Position numbers and translations under genes: made by a program. The notes below the pieces were generated by a model, which saw nothing but the letters and a program-made list of their open reading frames with translations, had not been told where the DNA came from and searched no databases. A stretch of 64,000 nucleotides of DNA from Cyanoderma ruficeps (Eukaryota > Chordata > Aves > Passeriformes > Timaliidae): the NCBI GenBank assembly GCA_008694505.1, contig VZDJ01006028.1, forward strand, positions 1,902,383 through 1,966,382, written 5' to 3'. This document shows, in pieces, positions 37,978 through 50,694 of the stretch. Every line of letters starts with the position of its first letter. The stretch's first letter is position 1.

Positions 37978-39209
37978 GAAAAAAAATCATCAAAACAAAA
38001 AAAGACCAACTTCCTTCTTATCAAGTAGAAGACTATTGACACTATTCCAAAGCAAGTACTTTGCTTCTTTAATTTTGCAGAAAGAGTAAGTTCCAATAGA
38101 CTGCAATAGTGAAGTGTGAATCCACAAAATATGTCAAAAGGAGAAAAGGGTTTTGGACTTTTATTAGATTACCTCAGTAAACTGCTCTGCAAATGAGTGA
38201 AGATAAGCAGAAAGTTTTTTCTAAATTCCTGATGAAGAACAAAGTTGTCTAATGTAGGATAAGATGGAAAAAGTGTATGTACAGTAGGGCCTCAGCATTC
38301 CCCTTATGAGCTTTCTTCACCTTCGTTTACATTTTCCCTATACTACAAAATCTTAATTTCAATTACTGAAGCCAAAATTCAAGTACAGACTCGTAACTAC
38401 TGATGGTATCTGAAGGAGAATTTGTAGCATCGTCCAGGAAACTGACTAATTACATATGTCAAAGCAATGTTACAACCTATTAAAGAAAGTATTCGGCAAA
38501 CACTGAGAGTTCAGTTAATACTTCTTGCTACATAAATCTCATTAAAAAGATGGCTTCATCTGATCCTTGAAGAACAGCACAAAATAAATAAAATGTCTCC
38601 CCGAAAGTTAAAATAGATATCCTGGTTTTCCAACTTAAACTTTTATGTCAAGTCCTATATACATCGTAAGACATTTCAGATAGCCAACTTCTATTATTGA
38701 TAATGGGAATAATAGCAACATTTTACAAATATATTTTGGTTTTCATCCATGTTCCCAAACTCGGGTGAGGAAAATTAAGGTCTTTCACCCTATTTTACTT
38801 CTAAACCACCCAATAAACTTACAAAAATATTAATTCTCCAGGTTGTATTACAAGAGAGGGATTGCCCGGAAGTGAGTTTTATACTCTCTACTGGTTAAAA
38901 AGTTACTTTGTCATGGCTTGCATAGGCTCTCTGACACTGGAGAACTACTTTTTTAGCTTTAACCTTGTTCTTTCTTTGCTAGCTATTTTAAATCACATAG
39001 AATGATGTCATACAGATGAAAGTACATCTCTGAGGACAAACTAAGAGTGTGATTCACGACGGAAGAAATGGCTACCATAATTACTGCTGGTGATTTAGGA
39101 TAAAGTGAGGGATAAAACATATTCATCATAATGCTCATTGCCATATCTTACTATTATTGCACTCTTCAACAAAATAGTTTGCTAGAGTTGATAAAATCTG
39201 ACTAAGGCT

Positions 39210-39234
39210 AACATGGTAGAGCTTCTACCATGTT
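39210..39234. other. Perfect hairpin, 11-bp arms, 3-nt loop
   Basis: AACATGGTAGA (39,210-39,220), loop GCT, then the exact reverse complement TCTACCATGTT (39,224-39,234). No terminator-like T run or target duplication adjoins it. Confidence 0.8.
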
Positions 39235-40699
39235 GAACTAGCTTCTCTTTGCCGAGCAGAGCAGAGCAGAGTTTCACCCACACTGAGGAAGAAAATAATT
39301 CAGAGCAAAAATTTTCCTGTGCTGTTGTCCAGTGTCAGTTCTTGTCTTGGTTTAGAGACAAGTCATCCCAGGACAGTTCTGCACTGAGGTACTAGTGATA
39401 TATAAATCTCAGACCAATATGAGAAGGAAGATAGTTAACTTAGCACTCCTAGATCTACAGTTTTGTCATTATCACTAGCAGATAAAGCATTAGCATATTG
39501 TAATGGAAAATCACTCCCACAGTCAAAGATTAAAATACTGCAGACAAACAAATAATACACCATAAATCCCAGGTGGCAATGATCAGGAAAAAAACTCCTG
39601 TAAAACGAGATTTTTTTAAAATTAAAATTATTTTTTAGTTTTTTAGATTTTTAACCCTTTACAATGCTCCCACCCTATTTCACAACTGAACAGTATAAAG
39701 ACTTGGTTCTCTTACATGAATTTACTGTATATAATAAAACCATGCAGTATATTCAATATACAATTATGATGAGCTGTGCCTTTTTCATATGTACAATACA
39801 TGAGTAGCATTAACAAATTACACCCAACTGAACCATAAAATCTACCACTTCTTTCACACAGTCTCAGTAACTCAAATCCCTAGATTATTGCAATGACTCT
39901 TTAGATGGCCAAGTTGATAAAAAGAATACCATGCCTCTCCCAGCTTTTACTGGGGCTTTTTTATTGCCTACAAGGTATAAGTGAAAAAATGTTTAAGTTC
40001 AAAAAAAGTCCAAAGTTTTACTAATCTTAATCACACAGCATTTTCAAAACATAAGAATTCATAAAATCAGTAATGTTCCAGTTTTCCAAATTTCAATATA
40101 TAAAGAAATTGCTATTTCCAAGCAATGTAGAAAGCCTAAATGGTGTGATCAATACTGAAACATTAATAGAGAATAGGACCTACTTTTTACATTTCATGTG
40201 ATCTCTTGCATAAATATATATGTTCCTAATAGCTCTTACTAATATTTTCAAATTACTATGTCTGTCCTGAAATATTTAGCCCTTTAAAAATACATGAAAT
40301 ATATTACTGATATGCTATGATTTGCTGATTTTTTTCATAAAGACTATCCTGATATTTTTTAATTAAACTATTTCTTGGAATTTTATTACTTTTTTATTAA
40401 AAAAAAATAAAGGTATGAATTTTTTAGGGACAATTTAGTTATAGAAAGATTCTGCCAGCTCAGGCTTTAATCACATTTTTTCCATTAATAAGGAAGTAAA
40501 TATTTTGTGCATTTTCCCTTCAACTCTCTAAAAATTTCAGAATTGAAAAGATTGGTTTTGACTGACATTACCTTTCAATTTAATACTGACTTTCCCGTAA
40601 CAAGACCATAAAAATAAAACAAATTCTCATCTCTAGGTATATTAATTTATTTCTGTAGAAGCTTCAGAAAGAGATCATAATATGCCATATAGTCAAACC

Positions 40700-41925
40700 A
40701 GCTCAAATCAGGTCCAACTAAAGCAGGTTGCTCAGGGTTGTCCTAAGTTCTGACCATCTCCAAGGATGTAGATTTCTCCAACTTTTCCAGGAAACTGACT
40801 AATTTCAGGCTAATAATTTTTTTTTCCTTATGTCTAACCAAAGTTTCCTGTGTTGCAACTTATGCCTGTTGCTTTTTGTCTTGTATATGTGCTTTCAAAA
40901 CAGTCTGTCTCCACCTTCTCTATACCATTATATACTATATACAATAAGATATCTCCCTAGCTTACCTTTTCCTAAGGCTCAAAAAACTGAATTTCTTCAG
41001 TGTCTCCTCACGTGGCACACGCACCAGAACCCTAATCATCTTGATCATACCCAGCTGGATTAATTCAAGTTCATCCAGGACTTTCTGGTCATGAGGAGGC
41101 CAAACTAGGTACAGCTTTTCAAGTACATTCTCACAAATGCTCAACTGAGAGAGAGAATCACTCTCCACAACCGTCTAGCAACTTCTTTCCTTTCTTCTTT
41201 GGATGTGGCTGACTCACCTTCAATTTGGTGAGATACCAGATCCCTCTCTGTAATGTTTCTTTCTATCCAGACAGCACCTAATCTGTCCTGTTGCACTGAA
41301 TTACTTCATGCCAGATGAAAGACTGCATTTTCTTTTATTGACACTCATGAGCTTTCTTTTGCTATATCTTCTGCTAGGCTGGGTTCCTCTGAATAGCACT
41401 ATGCTAATTGCTCCCTCTAGTATGGTATTGGCTGGTAAATTGTTGAGTACTGCAATCTGTTATTTCAACAAAGTAATGGAGCGGTATTAGTCTCGGTAAC
41501 AACCCCTGAGTAATGCCACAAGAAACCAGCAGAAAGCTGGAATCATTAATCACACACATTCACCACTTATGGCCCAGCCAATTTTCCTCCCACCTCACTG
41601 GCCACTTATCCATTCCCTATGAAGCCAAGTTGTCTACAAGCCTTGTTTTCAAAGAGCATATGCACAGCTCTCCTTTTACCCGCAGAGTCATCTATCTCAC
41701 CACAACACACAGCTGGGCTGGTCAGGCATATTTTGCCTTTGGTAAACCCGTCCTGTCTGTCTTGTCTGTTCCCAGTCAGCTTGTACGAGTCCTGATGTCC
41801 TTCATGTTCCCAGTTATGGCTCCCAGGTGGCTGATTAAAACTACTAACCCAGATCCTCCTTCTTGATCTTTCTGAAAATGTGCATGACTTTGATTTTGAT
41901 TTGATTTTCTTCCATTGTGCCATAA
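40700..41925 (-). mobile_element. Long CR1 LINE relic (antisense), ORF2 and 3' region
   Basis: The left part (from AAGCAGGTTGCTCAGGGTTGTCC) carries antisense 3'-region landmarks: ATCTCCAAGGATGTAGATTTCTCCAAC, TTTCCTTATGTCTAACC, GCTTACCTTTTCCTAAGGCTCA, GTGTCTCCTCACGTGG and TCATGAGGAGGCCAAACTAGG. The right part (41,720-41,900) matches the antisense of an upstream reverse-transcriptase segment (CATATTTTGCCTTTGGTAAACCC, then CTGATGTCCTTCATGTTCCCAG, then ATCCTCCTTCTTGATCTTTCTGAAAATG). The middle is diverged. The 3' tail units are missing at the left end. Multiple stops and frameshifts show it is dead; the 117-codon plus-strand frame at 41,513-41,866 is antisense to the ORF2 relic. Confidence 0.8.
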
Positions 41926-44900
41926 TAAGAATTTTATAGTTTGTTTACATAATATAAAATATATTTAATCAGGTTTAGGAATATGTAATATTAAATAAAT
42001 GATAGTTTGAGGGGTTGTTTTCTTTAAACGTAGGGACTCTGAATTAAATAATTTGGATTTTTTTCCTCTCATCTTTAACTTCACACAATTAATCACAGTT
42101 GTGTTACTGTCTGTGAAAGCAAGGATCAGTATGATTGTTCAGAGAAATACACAACAAAATTTTAACACTGGAGCAAATTGCAACATCATGATCAAGTCAG
42201 CAAATGCTGGTGAATAGAAGCTATTAATTTCTCCCTTTGTCCCTGCAATGTTTAGATTATACTTTTCTTGGAATAATGTTAGTTAGTCATTGAAATGTTA
42301 TTGTGATTCAGGGAAGTTTCACTTTCTTCTGCTTATTTTGGTTTACATAATATATTCATAAAGAAAAGGAATATGCTAAATTATACTGAATAAGAAGATA
42401 AACCAGAATTTGATTTAGATTTAATGTATTTATGGTAATTTCATTGTTTTTGTCCAAAAAAATCCCCAAAACCCCCAAAAACAAACAAACTAACCTTGAA
42501 TGCCACTTTTATTATACTGTTTTTATACAACAAATACTTCAATTTCATATAACACAGTTAAGTTTTTCCAACTGTTTTATTTTAATTACTATTTTTATCT
42601 ACCAGGTAGTATTCACAAAGTCTTAAATACTTTTCTTTAACAATCATTATCAATTCTTTTTACTGCTATTGCTATTGTAAATAAAGTATTTCAGTTACTC
42701 AAAGTTAGACATATTCTTTATGGTATAACTGCCAGGAAAATCCTTTACCGAGACAACACAAAGACAATCTCTTCTTATGTTTTACTGTTCAAACTTTGTT
42801 TCTTTGATGTTTGTATTTTCCTTTTCACTGTTGGGATACTAAAAAACTTCCACAGTTCATAATCATAATTATTTTACTCGTACTTATTACTGGAGTCCTG
42901 CAAAGCACAGCCAAGATCTTATTTATTTGAAATAATGAGAAGTATATCCTTGTATTGCTTCAAAGAATTCTTTTAACTGAAATTTTGGTAATTTTTCTGT
43001 AGCAGTATTTGGAATGTAACCATACGAAACTGTCACCAGTACCCTAAACGCAAGAATACAAAACTGTCTCTGAGATATTTAACTTGCATTGGACTGTGTT
43101 TGTGAAAATGCTTTGGGGACACTTCAGCATTTTTTTCTTCTCTAAAATTAAAATAAAGCATATTGAGAGGATTATTTGCTTTAGCTTGATTTATAAACAT
43201 GTTTTATTTTCTTCTGCAGAAATAAAATAGAGTACAAAATGAATTTACAAATATCTAGCCCAGGAATTTGCATCACACTGTTGTACAATTTACATTTTAT
43301 TTTCTGAAAATCAACACCAAACACACTCCTGAAGGTGCATTTTCAGAAGTATTTTAGATACTCAATCAGCTTCAGTGTCATTTAAGAACAGCCTGATGAC
43401 AGTGGAAAGGGCCTTTACTCTTTGTCTAAAACTCCTAAAACAGAATTATGCTCTGCTCTACTCATTTTGATTGTTTTCTGAATATTAAATATTTATATAA
43501 AAAATGAACATATTGTTTCCTAAATATGGACATTCATCCTTAAGTGAAGGAAAAGGAATAGAATGGAAAGTACATAGAAATTTAAGGCCAGAACCGAATT
43601 CATCTATGGTTCAGCTCTCAGGAGCGTAGTAAGATCTAAACCTATATATGTTAGAAAACATCAATTGCTTTGAACCTCTACGATCCTTGTGGGTGCATTC
43701 CCACTCAGGACATTCCACGATAATTTTTGTACTATTCTTTTGCAAACAGCAATCATGCATTTAAGTTGAACAGTTGCAGTTGTTTGATTGTTGGCACTTT
43801 AAGGCACTGAGCTGCCTGTATTTATCTTGGCTCTTGTCCATTCTGTTTTGCACTCTGAAACATAATCTTATTACAAGAATAAATATTTTAATACTGAAGC
43901 ACACCTGCACTGGGTAGTATTGGTCGTTGTGTTGTAGATTTGATTTTCATGTAAGAACAAAGCACTGTAGTCTTATAAACAGGACAAATTTTGCTTCTAA
44001 TTGTCACATTTATCAATATAGCAACAAGGATATTGCATTCCTAAAGTGCCAGTTACAATTCATGTATTTATCTGTTGACTGGTTTAGCAATTAGTGCTTT
44101 AACATATTTTATATTATACTATCCTATTATATATGTATAATTATATACTATTTGTATACTTTAATATATTCTAGTGAATATTCCTAATGTGCTCTACATG
44201 CTTTCATTATAACTCTAAGTGTTGCATAATATACAGCAAGAATATTGTAGTCTAAAAATTCAGTGAACTGTGGGGGTTGCTCTAAATAAGGAATAATCAT
44301 TTAATGAATATTAATGCTGTTTCTAATAGTTTTTGGGGGGAGGATGACAGTTCAGAAGCATAAGAGTATTTCTTGTAGTAGAAAACATTATGTATACTTT
44401 GTGATAGTAAATGACATTCAGAATTACTTATTTTCCTTAAATATTAATATTTTGCTTGTGGCCATTGCTGATTCAGCTGTCAGTCATTTTAAGATATTTA
44501 AATTAAAAATGAGAGCAGGCAGCTTGATTGTTTACAATTGGAAATCATGACGTGACATATTGCATAGTCATCTTTGTTGTGCATGTATCACCAAACACCA
44601 AAATTTTAGTTTTCTGAATTTTCCTTCATGTTAATGTTACAGTATCATATTTCCCCTAACATTTCTTTATAGAGTAGTATCTATAGAAGTTTCATTAAAA
44701 AGATAACTAATCCATCTGTCACATTAATAGTTTATGTTTTTCTTCTATTACAGAGCTGCAAAGTCAGCTACTCAGAGGAATGTTTTATACTAGAAGGCAG
44801 ACAGATTTTTTTTTTAAAAAAAAGGTTTTCTAGGGCAATGTCAGTAGGATTTGCAAAACTGTTAGTCTGACACACCTAGAACAATGCAAATGTAAAGTAT

Positions 44901-46693
44901 AGGTTAGGATCAGTAGACTGAAGGTATTCTAATTGTGAGAGGAGAACAATTCAATTCATGTAGAAGAGACTTCATTGTTCAAGTCAAACTTTGCTGGTAA
45001 AAGGGGTGAACCTTCATGCTGTGTACCATGCCTCTTTTATGTGGCCACTTTCTACCTTGAATTCTTTGTCTGTCGGTTGGCTCACAGGTGTAACTACTTC
45101 AGGTCAGTTCACAGGGAATCAGAAATACATTCATTTCCAGGTAGACTTTCCATTTTTAATCTAGCTATGTGCCCAAGAGACAAGATAGATAGACACATGA
45201 ATCTGTGCAAATAGTTGGTTCAGACAGTGAAGTCTTCACAATTGAAAATGATCTAAAAGTTTTAGTGTACAATGCTGAAATTTCACAGACAACAGATCAA
45301 TTTAGTTGGGTGAGACATATTTTTTCACAACAATGTTTGGCTTAACGTTTGGCTAACCACAGCATTTCTTTGTCTACCTGACGCAGTGACACTTTCTATT
45401 AAACTTTACGTGATTGTGCCTAGGACTGATGCTCAGATGGCAAGTGTCCACTTCTTCAGACAATAATCTCCATCCACTTTATGTATTTTATGACTATCAT
45501 TTTCTTCTTCAATGTTAAAAAGACTTACTGAAAAATAACATATTCTGGACAGAGTTCACCTTTTCTTGCACTTTCAAAGGTGTGATAAAGATGATCCTGC
45601 AGATATTAAAGTGTATGCTTTTAGAAGTGTTAAATATTCTGCAGGGCTACTGAGAAATGAAGTATCTGCTTTCATTTTGTCATTTGAATACATCATTAGA
45701 TTATTTTTAAAATATAAATTTTTTATTGAACAATTCCAATTTTGACATAATTATCAGTGGTTTGAGGACTTCCATTAGGTAGAAGAAAGTCCTATGAGAC
45801 AGTTTCCTTTAAGGAGAGTATCTCTGGGATTCCTTTGTTGTAAATATTTTCACCAGTTTATTCTTTCTTATATGAGGAAATTCCTGTGTCATCATTTCAC
45901 GTGGTTTTATGCCACTGTCAGTGCAATGTCAGTGTTATCTACTTTCTTCTTCATAACTTCATTATGCTAAAGGTAGAGGTTAACAGGATTTTCCTGTACA
46001 ATGTTGCTACATTCAAACCAAGAATCTCTTCTCAGCTATTTAAATTGTTTCTAAATATTTTGATGGCCAAACCAACAATACCAGTATCTTTGTAGAAGCT
46101 CCATTTGCCTTTCAGCTAGATAATAATAGTACAAGATATCAGCTTACTGGTACTTAAGCAATTGCCACCCAAAAAGAAATCTATTTTTTCTACCTGTTTT
46201 GAGGCATCTACTGATTTTCAGTGCTGTGGTAAGATGACCTCATATTTAGGAACATAATTGTACACTTGGGCCATTTGGCATAATTATTATAAATCATAGC
46301 TAACTTTTTCTTCACTGCCCGCAAGCAACATTCAGGCATTATTATAAAATTTACTCTATTTCTTAGAATAAGTTTTTCTTTTCTCATGCATGCCCTAGAC
46401 TCACCTAAGCCTCACAAGTCTAAGAATTTTTTTAAAATTCCTATTGCTGTCTGTCAGTTTTGTCCAGTGAGGCACAAAACCTGATCAATGTTGGAAAAGC
46501 GAAAACTAGTTTACACTTAGACCACTTCAAAAAAAATCGATTGCTCTTATGGAATTCACCAGTTCTGGAAGATGTTGAGATGAAAAGGACCTTGGAGAAT
46601 TAATTCATCACCAAATGGCTGTGGAATGTTTCTGCCACACTTACTCATGGTAAGAAAAAGTGGCATGCTTATAGGATATTATGGAAGATCTTT
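41926..46693. other. A/T-rich stretch without recognisable features
   Basis: I saw no gene, named repeat or RNA gene on either strand. An A/C-mixed tract lies at 42,458-42,490 and there is a TA-rich patch near 44,105-44,170. Confidence 0.5.
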
Positions 46694-46876
46694 CAAGGTA
46701 TGCTGCTTTTAACTAGAATAGAGCCAGCTCATTTTCTTCATTGTAGCTGGTGTGGGGCTGTGTTTTGGAATTGTGCAAAAACTGCTGATAATTCAGGAAT
46801 AGTTTTGTTATTGCTGAGCAGTGCTTGCTTTTCATGCCACCCCACTGGCAAGTAGGCTAGGGGTGAAAAAGAAGTG

Positions 46877-47062
46877 CTCTAAAGAGGGATCTGGACAGGC
46901 TGGATTGATGGGCTGAGGGCAATCATATGAGGTTTGACAAGGCCATGTTATAGACATGGTGCCTGGGGGCATGGTTACATGGTAAATATCCCAGTGCTGG
47001 GTTAGCATGTAGATTTGATGATCTTAGAAATGTTTTCCAGCTTTAGTGACTCTTTTATTCTA
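46877..47062 (+). mobile_element. CR1 fragment inside LTR copy 4 (sense)
   Basis: It interrupts the LTR between GGGGTGAAAAAGAAGTG and GGTGGGAGGAGACAAGG, which are adjacent in the uninterrupted family sequence. It contains GAGGGATCTGGACAGGCTGGATTGATGGGCTGAGG (CR1 ORF2 end) and the 3' end GATTTGATGATCTTAGAAATGTTTTCCAGCTTTAGTGACTCTTTTATTCTA. About 190 bp remain, with an internal deletion between the two CR1 parts. Confidence 0.8.
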
Positions 47063-47313
47063 AGGTGGGAGGAGACAAGGCCGCAATGGGTGACCCCAAC
47101 TGACCAAAGGGATTTTCTGTACTATTATGGCATCATGCTTGGCAATAAAACTAGGAGGGAGGTTGGAGTGAGTGTCACTGCTTGGGGAATGGCTGGGTGT
47201 TTGTTGCTTGGAAGTGAGAAAATGTTTTCATTTCCATCACTTGTCTATCTTGGATTTTATTTCTCTGTCTTTGATATTTTGTTTCTCATTATTATTTTTA
47301 TTATCACAAAAAA

Positions 47314-47750
47314 TACAGAATCATCAAGGTTAGAAGAGACATTCAAGTCATCTAGTCCAACTGTTAATCTAATTCCATCACAATTGCTGCTAAAGCATCT
47401 GCACAAGTGGCACATCTAGACACCTCTTGTACACTTCCAGAGAAGGTCAGTCTACCACTTCCCTGGGCAACTTATTCAAATGTCTGTCTACTCTTTCAGT
47501 GAATTATTTTTTTCTAATACATAATCTAATCCTTCTATGGCACATCTTAAGGCTATTTCCTCTCATTCTTTCACTTGAGACATGTCAGAAGAGACTGACC
47601 CTCATCCCACTACAGCCCCTCTCACGTGATTGTAGAGATCAGTGAGGTTGCTGTCAGCCTTCTCCAGACTAAACAACCCCAGTTCCCTCAGCTGCTCCTC
47701 ATAGGATAAGCTTTCTAGAGTCTTCATCAACTCCATTGCTCTTCTTCATT
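47314..47750 (-). mobile_element. CR1 fragment inside LTR copy 4 (antisense)
   Basis: The plus strand reads ACAGAATCATCAAGGTTAGAAGAGACATTCAAGTCATCTAGTCCAAC, then CACTTCCCTGGGCAACTTATTCAAATG, TCAGAAGAGACTGACCCTCATCCC, CAGCCTTCTCCAGACTAAACAACCCCAGTTCCCTCAGCTGCTCCTCATAGG and ends near CATTGCTCTTCTTC. This is a canonical antisense CR1 3' region of about 435 bp. LTR sequence resumes at TTAAATTGGTCATCTCAGCCTC. Confidence 0.9.
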
Positions 47751-47901
47751 GTTTTATTTTATTTTAATTATTAAATTGGTCATCTCAGCCTCTGAGTTTT
47801 CTCATTTTTACCTTTCTGTTTCTCCCCGTTCCACTTGGGGAGAGTGAACAGGTGTTTGTGCAGTGCTTATTTACCAGCTGGGGTTAAGCTATGACACAAG
47901 G

Positions 47902-48726
47902 GAAAGAGAAAAACCTAAGAACCACTGTGTGGTTCCTACTAATGACCTTTACAAGACCTTGGCTTGAAGTAATCAAAATTCTGTTCCATGTTTGCATTTC
48001 CTTCATGATCTGTGCTCAGAAAGGATACCACAGACGTACCTGACACAGGAATAGATGTACAGAAGAGGAATTAAAATGGATTTAAAAATATTGTTTTGAA
48101 AAAGTATTGAAGACTGGTAACACAGTATCATATTAAACAACAGAAGGTTGGTTTCATTTCTGCAATCATCTCACATACATGAAACGCCCTCCCTTTACTG
48201 CTATGTGTCAGTGTCCATCTGGATCCAAGCTACAAGCAAATTCCATCTGGTTGAGATTTAGCAATGACATTGTCAAACAGGAAATACTGGACATTGGCAG
48301 ATATTGACAGAAAAATATCTGCTACTCAGCTAGGATGCTTTAACTTTTGATGTCTGCTTCTATGTTATTCAGCTATTTGCAATATCAAACCTTCAAACAG
48401 GAGGCCAATTAACATTTTCAGCCTCTGGGCATGTGCCTCAACTTTTGCAACTGTGAGTTAAAACTGCAGGATATGATCTGGACCCTGGGCCTTAAACTTC
48501 TACCTACACTGGCCAATGTAGGGTTTGTTTTGTTTTTTTTTAGAGACTGACAGTCACAGGAGTATTGTTAGAAATGACCTTATAACTGCAGTTATCTATT
48601 CCTTCCATGTTGCATAATATTTGAATCTTTTAGTTCCTGTTCAGGCAAAAAATTCTTGGCGTAAGTTGTCATAACTTGCTGGTACTGAAAGAGGATTTAC
48701 ATTTTATTTAGAATATAACCCACATA
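47902..48726. other. Spacer between LTR copies 4 and 5
   Basis: No gene or ERV internal sequence was recognised. It appears to be ordinary A/T-rich DNA, so the two LTRs are independent insertions. This agrees with copy 4 having its own target duplication. Confidence 0.55.
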
Positions 48727-49290
48727 TGTTCAATGGATTCAGCTGGGATGGAATTAAATCCTCTAAATTGCAGCTTGTATGCTGCTGTGTTTTAGATTTT
48801 CGACCAAAACAATGCTGGTAACACACCAATGTTTTAGCTCTTTTTGAGCAGCATTTTCACAGCATCAAGGCCATCTATCTGTCACTCTGCACCCTGCAGT
48901 GATCAGACTGGGAGGGTGCAAAAGGTTGAGAGGGAACGGAACCAGGCAGATGACCCAAATTACCAAAAGGGATATTCCATGCCAAATAATGTCATGCTTA
49001 GTAGTAAAATGCAGGAGAGCTTGTTTTGGGGTTTGGCTCTCTCTCACATGGGAACCGGCTGGATGTCAGCCTATTTCTGGGAGGTGGTGACTGTATTTGC
49101 ATCATTTGTCTTGTGTTGTCTTCTCTTTCTTTCTTCTACTTTTACTTTTTAAACTATTTTTATCACTACCCATGAGTTTTCTGGCTCTTGCTCTTACTTT
49201 TCTCCTCCCCCGTTACACTGGAGGTCAGGGTGGGGGAGAATAAGCGAGCAGTTGTGGTACAGAGCTGTTTACTGAGCTGAACCCACAAAA
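48727..49290 (+). mobile_element. ERV LTR, TGTCRTGG family, copy 5
   Basis: It starts TGTTCAATGGATTCAGCTGGGATGGAATTAA and runs through GGGAGGGTGCAAAAGGTTGAGAGGGAACGG, GACCCAAATTACCAAAAGGGATATTCCATGCC, AATGTCATGCTTAGTAGTAAAATGC (core promoter area), CATGAGTTTTCTGGCTCTTGCTC and GGGGGAGAATAAGCGAGCAG, ending near CTGAGCTGAACCCACAAAA. All family blocks are present in order. About 830 bp separate it from copy 4 in the same orientation, but the intervening sequence is not a retroviral body. No clean target duplication was found, and the terminal dinucleotide is degraded. Confidence 0.8.
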
Positions 49291-50694
49291 ATGTGAAACA
49301 GAATATATTCGGAAAAGTACCAGAAGGTGCAATAGGATCTTTATCAATGTTGAATCCTCTGGATCTGTTTTTTTTTGATCATCTAGCAGAACATATATTA
49401 ATTTCAAGAATTTGAGATAGGTGCAGAAGATAAATTATCAGCACTGTTGCAGATGAAGAACTGCAGAAGTTTAGTAATGAAGGTGAGAAGTTTTGATTTG
49501 AAAACATGAAACACTAGTCTTAACTTGTGTACTGGATAAACATATATTTGCATATTTGCGTTGACACACCTGAAAATAAAATACTTTTTAATATCTACAA
49601 CTGAACACATCAGTGTTCAGTTAAGCTAAAATTACTTTCTATTCAAATAGAGAATGAATATATACATTAATTTAGATTAAAATATTTCAACTGATTGAAT
49701 ATTCTTTTCAGCATTTATGAATACTTCATCTGATGAAATTCACTTTTCATGCACAAAATTTTTTAAAAAATCAAAGGAAATGTTCTATTAAACCCTTTTT
49801 CTTTCTTTGAAAATACTCTTGATTAACATTCCAGCCATGAAGTGTAAAATATCCTAATTATAGTATTTCTGTATATGACAGAGATTAACCACAACATACT
49901 CAATAACAAAAAAAAAACTATGAAAAGGATAGTTTATTCAAATTAGGAAAGCTTGTTTCACTAAGCATGCTCAAATAACTGACAAAAATTAATTATGTTA
50001 TTAGTCAAAGAAGCTGCACTTTATTTGCTAATATTTGCTACAAGGCATTTTATGCAATTGTCATGTTTTATTTCACAACTTTTTATACCTTGTACTAGCC
50101 AAAACCCTCATCATTTGCTGTGAATGTATTAAGACCTGATATCAGTGTACTAAAAGAGAGAAAGCAGTTAGAGTGGAGAACTTGACCATGCTTAGACAGG
50201 CTCTCCACCTGTGTATTCTTGGCCTTGTGCTGCTTTCTAGTAATATATCAATACACATTAAGAGGGTATGTTGAATTTGTTAAATCAATTGAATGGTGAA
50301 TTTTTTTCCATAAAGATCTCTTAGTGTTATAAATTAAAATAAACTTCAGTTGCATCTATTCAAACCTGTAGTTGTCAATGCCTATAGAAGTTTTACAGCA
50401 TCTAATTGTATGTGCATCTTTCCTCTATTGTTCAACATGGAAAACCAAACAATGAGAACAGCATCATAGATGAAGCTGTGAGTTTAAAACTAGTCAACAA
50501 AACTTTTCCAGATAAAGGAGTTCATGTCTTTCATAGATGGATGCAACTGGCCATCTGGCAAATAGAATAAATGTTCTGTGAAGTTCATTTTTATCAGTGT
50601 GTAGGGAAAATATATTTAGAAGCTTTTAACATTGTGCTATAAAGAGAAATTAAGGATAATGAATTACTGTTCCGTACTTCAAAAATGTAGGAAG
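49291..50694. other. Unannotated A/T-rich stretch
   Basis: No gene or named repeat was recognised on either strand. Confidence 0.5.

Larger units (their letters stand above)
36673..40699. other. A/T-rich stretch with simple repeats
   Basis: No gene was recognised. It contains a 17-bp direct repeat (37,111-37,127 and 37,130-37,146), the trinucleotide microsatellite at 37,929-37,977 and an 11-bp hairpin at 39,210-39,234, all listed separately. Confidence 0.5.
46699..47896 (+). mobile_element. ERV LTR, TGTCRTGG family, copy 4, split by two CR1s
   Basis: The sense LTR starts at 46,699 (TATGCTGCTTTTAACTAGAATAG, corresponding to the family's TGTGCTGGTTTTAGC start) and ends GGGTTAAGCTATGACA at 47,896. 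CAAGG flanks both ends (46,694-46,698 and 47,897-47,901), an exact 5-bp target duplication. LTR sequence is present in three blocks: 46,699-46,876, 47,063-47,313 and 47,751-47,896. The middle block keeps GACCCCAACTGACCAAAGGGATTTTCTG, an ATGGCATCATGC site and a TATA-like CAATAAAAC (47,142-47,150). The last block has CTCTGAGTTTTCTCATTTTTACC and TTGGGGAGAGTGAACAGG. Without the insertions its length is about 575 bp, like the other copies. The first base pair reads TA rather than TG, one change from the expected terminus. Confidence 0.85.

Noticed and set aside
37839..38096. Acidic/His-rich open frames across the GAT microsatellite
   Set aside because: The residue runs come from the triplet repeat. 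Flanking sequence in the same frames has no coding character.
47897..48726. A provirus between LTR copies 4 and 5
   Set aside because: Copy 4 has its own exact target duplication and the 0.8-kb interval contains no ERV internal sequence.
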